DNA of 64,000 bases from Enterobacter sp. kpr-6 (GCF_900116015.1 NZ_FOYH01000006.1:1-64000), one strand, 5' to 3'. Positions 37,470 through 46,611 are shown, counted from the stretch's first letter. The notes: generated by a model from the letters alone, not told the origin. Numbers and translations are program-made.

Positions 37470-37588
37470 ACACCCCTCACCCCGACCCTCTCCCCTGGGG
37501 AGAGGGGGAAGGGCAAGATCGGTGATGAGCATAAACCCGCGCTCGATCTGTCCCCTCTCCCTCAGGGAGAGGGTTAGGGTGAGGGTGA
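37470..37588. repeat. Double GC-rich palindromic repeat (boxC-like)
   Basis: Two inner palindromes (CCCTCTCCCCTGGGGAGAGGG and CCCCTCTCCCTCAGGGAGAGGG) lie between outer CCCCTCACCC and GGGTGAGGG arms. They are separated by a linker holding CGCGCTCGATC, which recurs in the array at 54503. It fills the space between the convergent phoU and yieH. Confidence 0.75.
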
Positions 37589-37590
37589 AA

Positions 37591-38256
37591 TTACCGGGTA
37601 ATCTCCCACCCGCGCGCCTTCCACAGCCCCGGCAACTGCGCCAGCTCAGTAAACGTCGTCACCTTCGGGTGTTCAATCGGCTTATTATGAGGATCGGCAC
37701 AGAAGTAAAACACCTCCATCCCCGCATCAATCCCTGACTGCGCCCCTGCGGAAGAATCATCCACCAGAATGCACTTTGTCGGATCAACACCCATCGCTTT
37801 CGCCGCGTGGAACATCAGTGCCGGATCGGGCTTCCAGCGCTGAATGTCATAGCCGCTGAATAGCAAATCCGGGAAATGATGCAGCATCCCGAGCTTACCC
37901 AGGGAATGGTTCATCTTGCTCACCGGGCCGTTCGACACCACGCACATCGGCACGGTCATCGAATCCAGCAGCGCATTTGCGCCAGCAATAACCTCAAGTT
38001 CACTGTCGAACAGGCGTGCGACCTCGGCGCGATAGACCGGCTCCAGATCGGCTTTCGCCAGATCCACGCCGTGTTCGGCATTAATGATGTCGATGATCTC
38101 GTAAAGCTTCACGCCTTTAAAACGCTTAAATATCTCTTCAAGATCGAGCGTAATGCCAAATTCCTGGAACATATGAACATACGCTCTGGAACAAATCACT
38201 TCGCTATCGACCAGCGTACCGTCACAGTCGAAAAATACCGCTTCAATTTGAGACAT
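37591..38256 (-). CDS. yieH: YieH, HAD-family sugar-phosphate phosphatase
   Basis: A 221-residue haloacid dehalogenase-type phosphatase. Motif I is DCDGTLVDS (nucleophile Asp10 and Asp12), motif II is VSNGP, and the motif III/IV region is KPDPALMFHAAKAMGV...ILVDDSSAGAQSG. K-12 YieH hydrolyses 6-phosphogluconate and related phosphates. It is divergent from adeP. Confidence 0.95.
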   Translation of the reverse strand: MSQIEAVFFDCDGTLVDSEVICSRAYVHMFQEFGITLDLEEIFKRFKGVKLYEIIDIINAEHGVDLAKADLEPVYRAEVARLFDSELEVIAGANALLDSMTVPMCVVSNGPVSKMNHSLGKLGMLHHFPDLLFSGYDIQRWKPDPALMFHAAKAMGVDPTKCILVDDSSAGAQSGIDAGMEVFYFCADPHNKPIEHPKVTTFTELAQLPGLWKARGWEITR

Positions 38257-38307
38257 GCCATTTCCTGTTCAAAGCAAGTTTAACGTTTTCTTCCCGCAGA
38301 TATCGCA

Positions 38308-38323
38308 ACGCAATCGTTGCCGT
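38308..38323. promoter_or_regulatory. PurR-like operator upstream of adeP
   Basis: ACGCAATCGTTGCCGT agrees with the PurR consensus ACGCAAACGTTTGCGT at 13 of 16 positions. It lies about 70 bp upstream of a TATAGG -10 candidate and 102 bp upstream of the adeP start. Purine repression of an adenine importer is sensible. Confidence 0.55.
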
Positions 38324-38425
38324 ATAAGCAAAATCAATGAAAAAAAGTGCATCTTACCCGTCAATAGTGCCGCATTTTGGTATAGGATAGCGACCGGATT
38401 TTCCCTTCCCGTTTGGAAATTGATA

Positions 38426-39763
38426 ATGAGCCAACAACACACCACCCAGCCATCCGGCCAGGGGTTGCTCGAGCGCGTGTTTAAACTGCGCGAGCACGGC
38501 ACGACGGCACGCACTGAAGTGATCGCCGGTTTCACCACCTTTTTAACGATGGTTTACATCGTCTTTGTAAATCCACAAATTCTGGGCGTTGCTGGCATGG
38601 ATACCAGCGCCGTCTTCGTCACCACCTGTCTTATCGCCGCGTTCGGCAGCATCCTGATGGGCCTGTTTGCCAACCTGCCGGTGGCGCTGGCTCCGGCCAT
38701 GGGCCTGAACGCCTTCTTCGCCTTCGTGGTGGTCCAGGCGATGGGCCTGCCTTGGCAGGTCGGTATGGGCGCGATTTTCTGGGGCGCGGTCGGCCTGCTG
38801 CTGCTGACGATTTTCCGCGTGCGTTACTGGATGATTGCCAATATTCCGGTCAGCCTGCGCGTGGGTATCACCAGCGGCATCGGTCTGTTCATCGGCATGA
38901 TGGGGCTGAAAAACGCTGGCGTGATCGTCGCTAACCCGGAAACGCTGGTGGCTATCGGTAACCTGACCTCGCACAGCGTCCTGCTGGGCGTGCTCGGCTT
39001 CTTTATCATCGCCATCCTCGCCTCCCGTAATATTCACGCGGCGGTGCTGGTTTCTATCATCGTGACCACGCTGCTCGGCTGGTGGCTTGGCGACGTGCAG
39101 TTCCACGGCGTTGTCTCTGCGCCGCCGAGCGTCACCAGCGTCATTGGTCATGTCGATCTGGCCGGGTCGTTTAACCTGGGGCTGGCGGGCGTGATTTTCT
39201 CCTTCATGCTGGTTAACCTGTTCGACTCCTCCGGTACGCTGATTGGCGTGACCGACAAAGCAGGCCTGGCAGATGAAAAGGGTAAATTCCCGCGCATGAA
39301 GCAGGCGCTGTATGTGGACAGCATCTCGTCGGTGACCGGGTCGTTTATCGGCACCTCATCCGTGACCGCCTATATCGAATCCTCGTCCGGTGTTTCCGTC
39401 GGGGGCCGCACCGGTCTGACCGCCGTGGTCGTTGGTCTGCTGTTCCTGCTGGTGATTTTCCTGTCACCGCTGGCGGGCATGGTGCCGCCGTATGCCGCCG
39501 CAGGCGCGCTGATTTACGTGGGCGTGCTGATGACCTCAAGCCTTGCGCGCGTGAAATGGGACGATCTGACCGAATCCGTTCCGGCGTTTATCACCGCTGT
39601 GATGATGCCGTTCAGCTTCTCCATCACCGAAGGCATCGCGCTGGGCTTCATCTCCTACTGCGTGATGAAAATCGGTACCGGTCGCCTGCGCGAGCTGAGT
39701 CCGTGCGTGATCGTAGTGGCCCTGCTGTTTGTGCTGAAGATTGTCTTTATCGACGCACATTAA
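38426..39763 (+). CDS. adeP: AdeP, adenine:H+ symporter
   Basis: A 445-residue purine permease of the NCS2/AzgA type, inner membrane. It is almost identical to K-12 AdeP (YieG), including FVNPQILGVAGMDTSAVFV and DSSGTLIGVTDKAGLADEKG. The frame runs 57 codons further upstream to 38255 across the divergent promoter, but the ATG at 38426 (MSQQHTTQPSGQGLLERV) is the K-12 start. Confidence 0.96.
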   Translation: MSQQHTTQPSGQGLLERVFKLREHGTTARTEVIAGFTTFLTMVYIVFVNPQILGVAGMDTSAVFVTTCLIAAFGSILMGLFANLPVALAPAMGLNAFFAFVVVQAMGLPWQVGMGAIFWGAVGLLLLTIFRVRYWMIANIPVSLRVGITSGIGLFIGMMGLKNAGVIVANPETLVAIGNLTSHSVLLGVLGFFIIAILASRNIHAAVLVSIIVTTLLGWWLGDVQFHGVVSAPPSVTSVIGHVDLAGSFNLGLAGVIFSFMLVNLFDSSGTLIGVTDKAGLADEKGKFPRMKQALYVDSISSVTGSFIGTSSVTAYIESSSGVSVGGRTGLTAVVVGLLFLLVIFLSPLAGMVPPYAAAGALIYVGVLMTSSLARVKWDDLTESVPAFITAVMMPFSFSITEGIALGFISYCVMKIGTGRLRELSPCVIVVALLFVLKIVFIDAH

Positions 39764-39775
39764 TAGTTGTGATGA

Positions 39776-39798
39776 TCTCGCCCTGTTTCAGGGCGAGA
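39776..39798. terminator. Hairpin between convergent adeP and yicN
   Basis: TCTCGCCCTG and CAGGGCGAGA form a 10-bp perfect stem with a 3-base loop, directly against the yicN stop. It probably terminates both transcripts despite a poor T-tract. It also lies at the rearrangement junction relative to K-12. Confidence 0.65.
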
Positions 39799-39799
39799 A

Positions 39800-40252
39800 T
39801 CAGTGCAGCCAGTGAACCCCTTCCTCTGGCATAAACTGCGCGTTATAGCGCATCTGAAAGGCGTTGATCTCCGCCACATCCGGTTCCAGTTCACGTAGAA
39901 ACCCGAGCGCCAGACGAATTTGCGCATCCGTCAGCGGGGCGGCCAGCCGTGCTTTTTTCAGCATCCGGTGCCAGTACTGCATATTCTGTTCGCTGCCATC
40001 GACAATGCACGCCTGCCAGACAAACAGCACCTGGGCGGCATTCTGCAAATGCGCTTCATCCGGGCGCGCCAGATAGTGGATGTACTCCGCCCCCGCCGTT
40101 TTGCCAAGCTGGTCGATCATCGATTCAACCGGCACCGGCGTAATGCCAAGCCGCTCGCTCAGACGGCGCACCGCCCGCCGGGAATCTGACGTTAACACCC
40201 GGAATCCCACTACAAACACCACCACCAGCGTCGCCAGCATTATCCAAATCAT
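39800..40252 (-). CDS. yicN: YicN, DUF1198 protein
   Basis: A 150-residue protein with one N-terminal membrane helix (MIWIMLATLVVVFVVGF) and a cytoplasmic helical domain. It is clearly orthologous to K-12 YicN (ends GVHWLH; conserved NAAQVLFVWQ and INAFQMRYNA). Function unknown. In K-12 it lies near nlpA and adeQ; here it is next to adeP. Confidence 0.92.
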   Translation of the reverse strand: MIWIMLATLVVVFVVGFRVLTSDSRRAVRRLSERLGITPVPVESMIDQLGKTAGAEYIHYLARPDEAHLQNAAQVLFVWQACIVDGSEQNMQYWHRMLKKARLAAPLTDAQIRLALGFLRELEPDVAEINAFQMRYNAQFMPEEGVHWLH

Positions 40253-40318
40253 GAACGCTCCTGCTTCTTACCCGAGCGCTTATCATAAGGGGAAATGCGG
40301 CGACGTACATCGTCAGTT

Positions 40319-41335
40319 TTACCCGGCAATGCCGGTGGTGACCGTAAAGCAGCGGGTTTCTTTTGGCGCAATTGTTTGCAGCGTGCCGCTGGCCTGTGCC
40401 GCGAGGAATCCCTCCGGGCGACAGGTCGCCGGAAGCGCAAACGCCGCCACCTGCTGATCGCCGTTATACAAAATCCAGCGCGTCACATGGTTAAACTCCG
40501 CGCTAGCAAAACGGGTCACAAAAGTGGTGCCGTCCGGCGCGGTCATCTGAAACTCCGGCGTCGCGGTGTAGCGATCGAGTTTATCGGCAAAAAAGACGAT
40601 TTCCGGATCGTAATACTGCGGTTCCGAAAGCGTTTTCAGTGACGCTTCACCGTGCTGGATACGCGCGTTAAACGCCAGCCACTGTTCGGTCGGTTTAACG
40701 TGCGCCGGAATGGACATCCGCAGCGCCAGCGCCTCGTCCGGCAGATTCTGGCTAAAGGTGGCATCCGGCACATACGCGTAATTCATGTGGCACATGTACT
40801 GAAGCGGCATCGCCACCGACGCCAGATTGGTCACCGCCATGTGAATATCAAACAGCGCGCTGGCTTTATGCAGCGTCACCGCAGGTTCAGCGCAATAATG
40901 ATGACCGAATCCCATCACGTATTCATAACGCCCGCAAATGCGAAGCTGGTCACCGTCCAGTTCAAGCCAGGCCTCATCCATCGCGGCACAGGCCATTTCA
41001 CCGTGCAGCGCATGGGTGTCGTCGGGCGACGGGCAGCCGTTCGCCAGCAGCCCGGAGTGAAAGGCGAAACAGCCGTAGGTTTCGACAATCTCTTTGGCCG
41101 GTTTCGGCTGGCTGAACATATTGCGCATGGTCAGATCGTGGCCGTCGAACTGCGCGTCCCAGATCATCTGCCCAAGCCACGGCAGGATCACCAGATGGCC
41201 GCGTGCGTTAGAGACTTTCAGCCCTTCCACACCGCCCGGATAGCGAAAAGCGCTTACCGTAAAATCCGCGTTTTCCAGCAGCGTTTTGGGCTGCGCGGTA
41301 AATAAATCACGCCACAGTGTCAGACGCGTTGCCAT
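40319..41335 (-). CDS. deoX: DeoX, DUF4432 aldose-epimerase-like protein
   Basis: A 338-residue cytoplasmic protein of the DUF4432 family, which has the galactose mutarotase fold. It is the third gene of the deoKPX unit as in Salmonella and may interconvert anomers of deoxyribose, by analogy with RbsD. The ATG at 41335 (MATRLTLWRDLF) has GAGGAG about 7 bases upstream; an ATG at 41350 overlaps that site. It starts 29 bp inside the end of deoP, so it is translationally coupled. Confidence 0.85.
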   Translation of the reverse strand: MATRLTLWRDLFTAQPKTLLENADFTVSAFRYPGGVEGLKVSNARGHLVILPWLGQMIWDAQFDGHDLTMRNMFSQPKPAKEIVETYGCFAFHSGLLANGCPSPDDTHALHGEMACAAMDEAWLELDGDQLRICGRYEYVMGFGHHYCAEPAVTLHKASALFDIHMAVTNLASVAMPLQYMCHMNYAYVPDATFSQNLPDEALALRMSIPAHVKPTEQWLAFNARIQHGEASLKTLSEPQYYDPEIVFFADKLDRYTATPEFQMTAPDGTTFVTRFASAEFNHVTRWILYNGDQQVAAFALPATCRPEGFLAAQASGTLQTIAPKETRCFTVTTGIAG

Positions 41336-42653
41336 GATTTGTCTCCTCATTCACCGTCACATCGCGACGGATTTTAGATTCACGCCAGAAATAGATGCCG
41401 ACATACACAAAGCACAGCATGGACACCAGGAACGACAGTTGCAGCGAGTGGAACATATCCGCCACGTAGCCCTGCACCGCAGGCACCACCGCCGCGCCGA
41501 CAATCGCCATTACGATCACCGCGCCCGCCATTTCGGTGTGTTCGTTATCTACTGTGTCCAGCGTTCCGGCGTAGATGGTCGCCCAGCACGGCCCGAACAG
41601 AATGCTCACCAGCACCGCCACGTACACCGCGCTAAAGCTCGGAGCCAGCGCGACATAGGCCAGGAATAGCGCCCCGATCACCGAATAGAGGATCAGCACC
41701 TTTTCCGGGTTAAAACGGGTCATCAGAATGTTGGCGACAAACTTGCCGATAAAGAAGCAGGCGAAGCTGTACACCATAAAGTTGGACGCATCGCGTTCGT
41801 TAATATCACCCAGTTCCAGCGCCAGACGAATGGTGAACGACCACACCGCCACCTGCATTCCGACATATAAAAACTGCGCAATGATACCGCGACGGAAACG
41901 GGCGTTACCCGCCAGATAGCGCAGCGTGTCGGCTGCCGACGGGCGTTTACGGCTGGCGGTATGCGCCACTTTGCAGGTCGGGAAGCGGGTCAGCATAAAC
42001 AGCACCATCACCACCACCAGCACCATAATCATGTACTTGTAGGGTTCGAGAGTGTTTTCCAGCATCAGCACTTTGAAATCGTGGATCTGCGCTGGTGTCA
42101 TGCCCGCCATCTGTTTTTCCAGGCTGTCGCCCTCGGAAAATACCAGATATTTGCCGAGCAAAATGCCCGCCGCCGCACCGATTGGGTAGAAGGTCTGGCT
42201 GACGTTCAGGCGCAGCGTGGCGTGGGACTTCGGCCCCAGCATGGAGCTGTAGGTGTTGGCGGCGGTTTCCAGGAAACTTAAGCCGATAGCGATAGCAAAA
42301 ATCGCGGCGAGGAACATGGTGTAGGTAGCCATGTGCGATGCCGGGAAGAATAATGTACAGCCGACGATATAGAGCGTCAGGCCGATTAATATGGCGATCT
42401 TATAACTGCTTTTTTTAATTACCAGCGACGCCGGAATAGCAATTAAAAAATACCCGCCGTAAAACGCACTCTGCACTAAGGCAGAGGCGAAGTTACTTAA
42501 TGAAAATACGCTTTTAAACTGCGTAATTAAAATATCATTTAACGCAGCAGCGCATCCCCATAGCGGGAATAAGCAGGATAACAAAATAAACTGGAACAGA
42601 GGTGTTTTATTCAGATACCCGTCAGGCATCTGAACGATGTTTTTATCGTTCAT
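41307..42653 (-). CDS. deoP: DeoP, deoxyribose permease (FucP-type MFS)
   Basis: A 448-residue major facilitator with about twelve helices. FucP/NupG-like features include PLWGCAAALNDILITQF near residue 30 and SFLETAANTYSSMLGP near 125. Its position between a PfkB kinase and a DUF4432 protein, with divergent DeoR-family deoQ, identifies it with the Salmonella 2-deoxy-D-ribose permease. Sugar specificity is inferred from context. Confidence 0.88.
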   Translation of the reverse strand: MNDKNIVQMPDGYLNKTPLFQFILLSCLFPLWGCAAALNDILITQFKSVFSLSNFASALVQSAFYGGYFLIAIPASLVIKKSSYKIAILIGLTLYIVGCTLFFPASHMATYTMFLAAIFAIAIGLSFLETAANTYSSMLGPKSHATLRLNVSQTFYPIGAAAGILLGKYLVFSEGDSLEKQMAGMTPAQIHDFKVLMLENTLEPYKYMIMVLVVVMVLFMLTRFPTCKVAHTASRKRPSAADTLRYLAGNARFRRGIIAQFLYVGMQVAVWSFTIRLALELGDINERDASNFMVYSFACFFIGKFVANILMTRFNPEKVLILYSVIGALFLAYVALAPSFSAVYVAVLVSILFGPCWATIYAGTLDTVDNEHTEMAGAVIVMAIVGAAVVPAVQGYVADMFHSLQLSFLVSMLCFVYVGIYFWRESKIRRDVTVNEETNHGNASDTVA

Positions 42654-42685
42654 AGTGCTACCTTTTATACTGTGCAGGGGGTTTA

Positions 42686-43606
42686 TTATTCGTTTAACGC
42701 CAGGAATTCATTGAATTGCTCAATACTGGGGTAAGACGACTGGGTGCCTTTGCCCGTCACGCTGAAAGCAGCGAAACGCGTGGCGTTTTTCATGGCGGTT
42801 TCAACATCGCCGCTCTGGACGTAATAGTGCGCAAAGCAGCCGATAAACGCATCGCCCGCGCCGCTGGTGTCAATGGCGTTAACCTTGATCGCCGGGACAT
42901 GCACTTCCGTATCGCGGGAGAGCCACAGCGCGCCTTTCTCGCCCATCGTGACGATAATATTGTTCAGGCCTTTATCAGTCAGACTGCGCGCGGCAAGACG
43001 AATATTGTCGTAGGTGTCTACCGACATACCGGTCAGAATTTCCAGCTCGGTTTCATTCGGCACGAAGAAATCACATTTGCAGGCATAAGACATATCTAAT
43101 TCACGCAATGCCGGAGCCGGGTTTAATAACACTTCAATGCCGTGCTTCTTACCAAACTCAATGGCGTGATAGACCGTTTCCAGTTGCACTTCAAGTTGCA
43201 ATACAATGAGCTTACATTTTTTTAAATCTTCCGCCGCGCGGTCGATATCTTCCGGTGACAGGAATTTGTTGGCACCTTTAATAATCAGAATACTGTTACT
43301 GGAATTAGCATTCACAAATATCGGGGCGACACCGCTGCTGGTACACGGCACTTTTTCCACGTAGGTGGTATTGATGCCCCAGGATTCCAGATTACGGATC
43401 GTGTTATCGGCAAAAATATCGTCGCCCACTTTGGTCAGCATCAGCACTTTGGAATTGAGCTTCGCCGCCGCCACCGCCTGGTTTGCGCCCTTGCCGCCGC
43501 AGCCAATTTTAAAGGCGGGCGCTTCCAGCGTTTCGCCCTCTTTCGGCATCTGGTTGGTGTAGGTGATCAAATCCACCATGTTGGAGCCAATGACTGCGAT
43601 ATCCAT
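42686..43606 (-). CDS. deoK: DeoK, deoxyribokinase (PfkB family)
   Basis: A 306-residue ribokinase-like enzyme that phosphorylates 2-deoxy-D-ribose to the 5-phosphate, which DeoC aldolase then splits. Motifs are GCGGKGANQAVAAAKL and DTSGAGDAFIGCF with the catalytic Asp. It is a distinct paralogue of RbsK in this window. An upstream ATG (43627) is in frame, but the ATG at 43606 has AGAGGT upstream. First gene of deoKPX. Confidence 0.9.
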   Translation of the reverse strand: MDIAVIGSNMVDLITYTNQMPKEGETLEAPAFKIGCGGKGANQAVAAAKLNSKVLMLTKVGDDIFADNTIRNLESWGINTTYVEKVPCTSSGVAPIFVNANSSNSILIIKGANKFLSPEDIDRAAEDLKKCKLIVLQLEVQLETVYHAIEFGKKHGIEVLLNPAPALRELDMSYACKCDFFVPNETELEILTGMSVDTYDNIRLAARSLTDKGLNNIIVTMGEKGALWLSRDTEVHVPAIKVNAIDTSGAGDAFIGCFAHYYVQSGDVETAMKNATRFAAFSVTGKGTQSSYPSIEQFNEFLALNE

Positions 43607-43649
43607 TTTACTACCTCTCAGAAACAAATGCTTAACAATGATATTATCG

Positions 43650-43665
43650 TAACATTATCATGTTA
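43650..43665. promoter_or_regulatory. DeoQ/DeoR-like operator near deoK
   Basis: TAACATTATCATGTTA is an inverted repeat (TAACAT/ATGTTA) resembling the E. coli DeoR operator TGTTAGAATTCTAACA in its TAACA half-sites. It is 44 bp upstream of the deoK start. Confidence 0.5.
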
Positions 43666-43678
43666 TTTTAGTATCATT

Positions 43679-43694
43679 TGTGACTCATTTCGCA
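43679..43694. promoter_or_regulatory. CRP-like site in the deoK-deoQ spacer
   Basis: TGTGACTCATTTCGCA matches TGTGA-N6-TCACA at nine of ten positions. Midway between the divergent genes, it could serve catabolite activation of deoKPX. Confidence 0.5.
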
Positions 43695-43700
43695 ATTACA

Positions 43701-43758
43701 GGAACATTTGATCGCCCAATGTTCCCGCCTGAGAGTGAAAATGTTACTTTAGGAACAT
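43701..43758. promoter_or_regulatory. Paired inverted repeats upstream of deoQ
   Basis: GGAACATT/AATGTTCC (43701-43725) and ATGTT...AACAT (43741-43758) are two further dyads with the same AACAT half-site, the second 33 bp before the deoQ start. They are probable autoregulatory DeoQ operators. Together with the site at 43650 this gives three possible binding sites. Confidence 0.5.
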
Positions 43759-43791
43759 CAGAAATTGAGTGCGGTAACGCGGAGAAAGTGA

Positions 43792-44580
43792 ATGGAAACC
43801 AAGCAGAAAGAGCGTATTCGTCGGCTGATGGAACTGCTCAAAAAGACCGACCGCATCCACTTAAAAGAGGCGGCGCGGATGCTGGAAGTTTCTGTGATGA
43901 CCATTCGTCGTGATTTCAGCCAGGAAGAGGAGCCGCTGCCGCTTGCGCTGCTCGGCGGCTACATTGTGATGGTCAACAAGCCCGCCGCGCCTGCCGCCAG
44001 CCAGCCTGTCGCGCCCGTGCGCCCCCATCACCGCGATGATATGCCGATTGCCATCCTGGCCGCAGGGCTGGTGAGCGAGAACGATCTGGTGTTTTTCGAC
44101 AACGGCCCGGAAATGCCGCTGGTGGTGAGTATGATCCCCGATGAAATCAGTTTTACCGGGATTTGCTATTCCCATCAGGTATTTATGGCGCTCAACGCCA
44201 AACCTAACGCCACGGTGATGCTGTGCGGCGGCACGTACCGCGCGAAAAGCGATGCGTTCTATGACGCCAGTAATCCGACGATTCTGGACTCGCTCAACCC
44301 GCGCAAAGTGTTTATCTCCGCCAGCGGCGTGCATGAACACTTTGGCGTGAGCTGGTTTAACCCGGACGATCTGCCGATCAAGCGCAAAGCGATGGAGCAC
44401 GGCATCCGCAAAATTTTGCTCGCGCGCTACGCGCTGTTTGATGAAGTGGCCCCGGCCAGCATTGCCCCGCTGTCCGGGTTTGACGTGTTAATCAGCGACC
44501 GTCCGCTGCCCGCGGAGTATCCGGCCTGCTGTCGCAACGGCTTTGTGAAAGTGCTCACACCCGAATCCGGGAGCGAGTAA
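43792..44580 (+). CDS. deoQ: DeoQ, DeoR-family repressor of the deoxyribose genes
   Basis: A 262-residue DeoR-family regulator. The N-terminal helix-turn-helix is METKQKERIRRLMELLKKTD...LEVSVMTIRRDF, and a C-terminal sugar-phosphate sensor domain follows (FFDNGPEMPLVV; MLCGGTYRAKSD). It is similar to E. coli DeoR, but divergent placement next to deoKPX marks it as DeoQ. A GGAGA lies about 7 bases before the ATG. It ends 2 bp before the convergent ilvN stop. Confidence 0.88.
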   Translation: METKQKERIRRLMELLKKTDRIHLKEAARMLEVSVMTIRRDFSQEEEPLPLALLGGYIVMVNKPAAPAASQPVAPVRPHHRDDMPIAILAAGLVSENDLVFFDNGPEMPLVVSMIPDEISFTGICYSHQVFMALNAKPNATVMLCGGTYRAKSDAFYDASNPTILDSLNPRKVFISASGVHEHFGVSWFNPDDLPIKRKAMEHGIRKILLARYALFDEVAPASIAPLSGFDVLISDRPLPAEYPACCRNGFVKVLTPESGSE

Positions 44581-44582
44581 TC

Positions 44583-44873
44583 TCACTCGAAGAACAGCCC
44601 CAGTTTATTGAACACACCTGGATCGGTCTGATGGCGGATCACCTGCACCACATCTTCCAGCTTGTCGATCTGGCTAATCATCTGCTCCAGCCGCTGATCG
44701 TTCGCCACCAGCAGCCAGATACGGCTCTGCTCGCCGCCCTGTAGCGGCAGACAAAGAATGCCTTCCACGTTAAACGCGCGGCGGGCAAACAGCCCGCAAA
44801 CGTGGGTCATGACGCCGGGATGGTTCCGCACGGTGAGTTCAAGAATGACGTTGTCATGTTCAGAATGTTGCAT
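44583..44873 (-). CDS. ilvN: IlvN, acetolactate synthase I regulatory subunit
   Basis: A 96-residue ACT-domain subunit giving valine feedback inhibition to IlvB. The core [24 protein letters not shown] is intact. It starts 3 bp after the ilvB stop, an operon under the ilvB attenuator. Confidence 0.97.
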   Translation of the reverse strand: MQHSEHDNVILELTVRNHPGVMTHVCGLFARRAFNVEGILCLPLQGGEQSRIWLLVANDQRLEQMISQIDKLEDVVQVIRHQTDPGVFNKLGLFFE

Positions 44874-44876
44874 GGC

Positions 44877-46565
44877 TTATTCCCCCACCATCTCAGTATT
44901 GGCCGCGCCCGGCGGCACCATCGGATACACTTTTTGTTCAGCGTCGATACGCACATGAATCAGTGCCGGACCGGGGCGAGAAATCGCCGCCTGCAACGCG
45001 GCCTGTGGGTCCGCTTCAGCATTTAAATCACAGGTGTGCAGGCCAAATCCGGCGGCAATCTGCATGAAATTGATCGTGCCCGGATAGGTGGCGGCGAACA
45101 CGCCCTGCTTGTAGAACAGGCTTTGCTGCTGATGCACCAGCCCCAGCGCCTCGTTATTCAGCAGGATGATTTTCACATCGAGATTATTTTCGGCGGCGGT
45201 CGCCATTTCCTGAATATTCATCATCAGGCTGCCGTCGCCGGAGAAGCAGAGCACTTTGCGGTCAGGATTTGCCAGCGCCGCGCCAATGGCCGCCGGCAGG
45301 CCAAAGCCCATTGTGCCCAGACCGCCAGACGTCAGCCACTGGCGCGGCCGGTTGAGCGGATACGCCTGTGCCGTCCACATCTGATGCTGGCCGACATCCG
45401 TGCTGATAATCGCCTCGTCATCCACGCAGGCCGCCACCGCGCGAATAATCCCGTAATGGGTCAGCGGATCGTCGGCTCCCGCCATCGCCGCCGGGAACTC
45501 CTGTTGCAGTTGCGCCACCAGATCGCGCCAGGCCGCACGCGGCTGGGCGTCAATCTGCGGGATCAGCTCAGCCAGCACCTCGCTCACATCGCCCTGAATC
45601 GCAACGTGCGGCTGCTTGATTTTGCCCAGTTCAGCGCGATCGATATCGACGTGGATAATTTTGGCATTCGGGCAGAACTGCTCGGTTTTGCCAATCGCCC
45701 GGTCATCAAAACGCGCGCCGAGAACAATCAGCAAATCCGCTTCCTGCAAAATAAAGTTGGTGCTGCGCGCGCCGTGCATCCCGAGCATCCCCAAAGACAG
45801 CGGATGTGCTTTGGGTAACATGCCGAGCGCCATTAAGGTCATGGTGGTGGGCAGATTCGCTTTTTCCGCCAGCTCGCGGATCTGTTCTGGCGCATTGATT
45901 ACCCCGCCGCCGAGATACAGCACCGGGCGCTGCGCCTGGTTGATCATCGCTGCGGCCTCGCGCACGTTTGCCGCGCTGAAGGCGGGCGCAGGTGCCACGC
46001 CACCCGGTTCCGGCAGGTCGCTGAGTTCAATTTCAGCCGTTTGAATATCCTTAGGAATATCTATCCACACCGGGCCCGGACGACCGGACTGGGCAATGCG
46101 AAACGCGTCGCTGATGACCTGCGGCAGCTCGCGGATATCGCGCACCAGGTAGTTATGCTTGGTGATGGGGATAGAAATACCGTAGGTGTCTACTTCCTGG
46201 AAGGCGTCGGTGCCGATCATCGAGGACGGCACCTGGCCGGTGATGCAGACCAGCGGAATGGAGTCGAGACGCGCATCGGCAATGGCGGTGACGAGGTTGG
46301 TGGCACCCGGCCCGCTACAGGCCATACATACCGCCGGTTTGCCCTGAGTTCGCGCCATACCCTGAGCGATAAAGCCCGCGCCCTGTTCGTGACGGGCCAG
46401 TACGTGCCGGATTTGCGTGCTCTGGCTTAAGGCGTCATAGAGCGGAAGCACCGTGCCGCCGGGAATGCCGGTGACAATCGAAATGCCCTGGCGCTCCAGT
46501 AAATGAACGATTAACTGCGCGCCCGTGAAGCGCTTAGGGTGTGATGTTGTGCCCGAACTTGCCAT
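44877..46565 (-). CDS. ilvB: IlvB, acetolactate synthase I catalytic subunit
   Basis: A 562-residue ThDP-dependent enzyme that condenses pyruvate to acetolactate (valine, leucine) or makes acetohydroxybutyrate (isoleucine). The catalytic Glu region is LLERQGISIVTGIPGG...LARHEQGAGF, and the ThDP motif is GDGSLMMNIQEMATAAENNLDVKIILLNN in the last quarter. Expressed from an attenuated promoter with the ivbL leader peptide. Confidence 0.98.
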   Translation of the reverse strand: MASSGTTSHPKRFTGAQLIVHLLERQGISIVTGIPGGTVLPLYDALSQSTQIRHVLARHEQGAGFIAQGMARTQGKPAVCMACSGPGATNLVTAIADARLDSIPLVCITGQVPSSMIGTDAFQEVDTYGISIPITKHNYLVRDIRELPQVISDAFRIAQSGRPGPVWIDIPKDIQTAEIELSDLPEPGGVAPAPAFSAANVREAAAMINQAQRPVLYLGGGVINAPEQIRELAEKANLPTTMTLMALGMLPKAHPLSLGMLGMHGARSTNFILQEADLLIVLGARFDDRAIGKTEQFCPNAKIIHVDIDRAELGKIKQPHVAIQGDVSEVLAELIPQIDAQPRAAWRDLVAQLQQEFPAAMAGADDPLTHYGIIRAVAACVDDEAIISTDVGQHQMWTAQAYPLNRPRQWLTSGGLGTMGFGLPAAIGAALANPDRKVLCFSGDGSLMMNIQEMATAAENNLDVKIILLNNEALGLVHQQQSLFYKQGVFAATYPGTINFMQIAAGFGLHTCDLNAEADPQAALQAAISRPGPALIHVRIDAEQKVYPMVPPGAANTEMVGE

Positions 46566-46611
46566 GCTCCAGTCCTTTTATTCTGGGCCGACTTTCCGGG
46601 GAGGTCACAAT

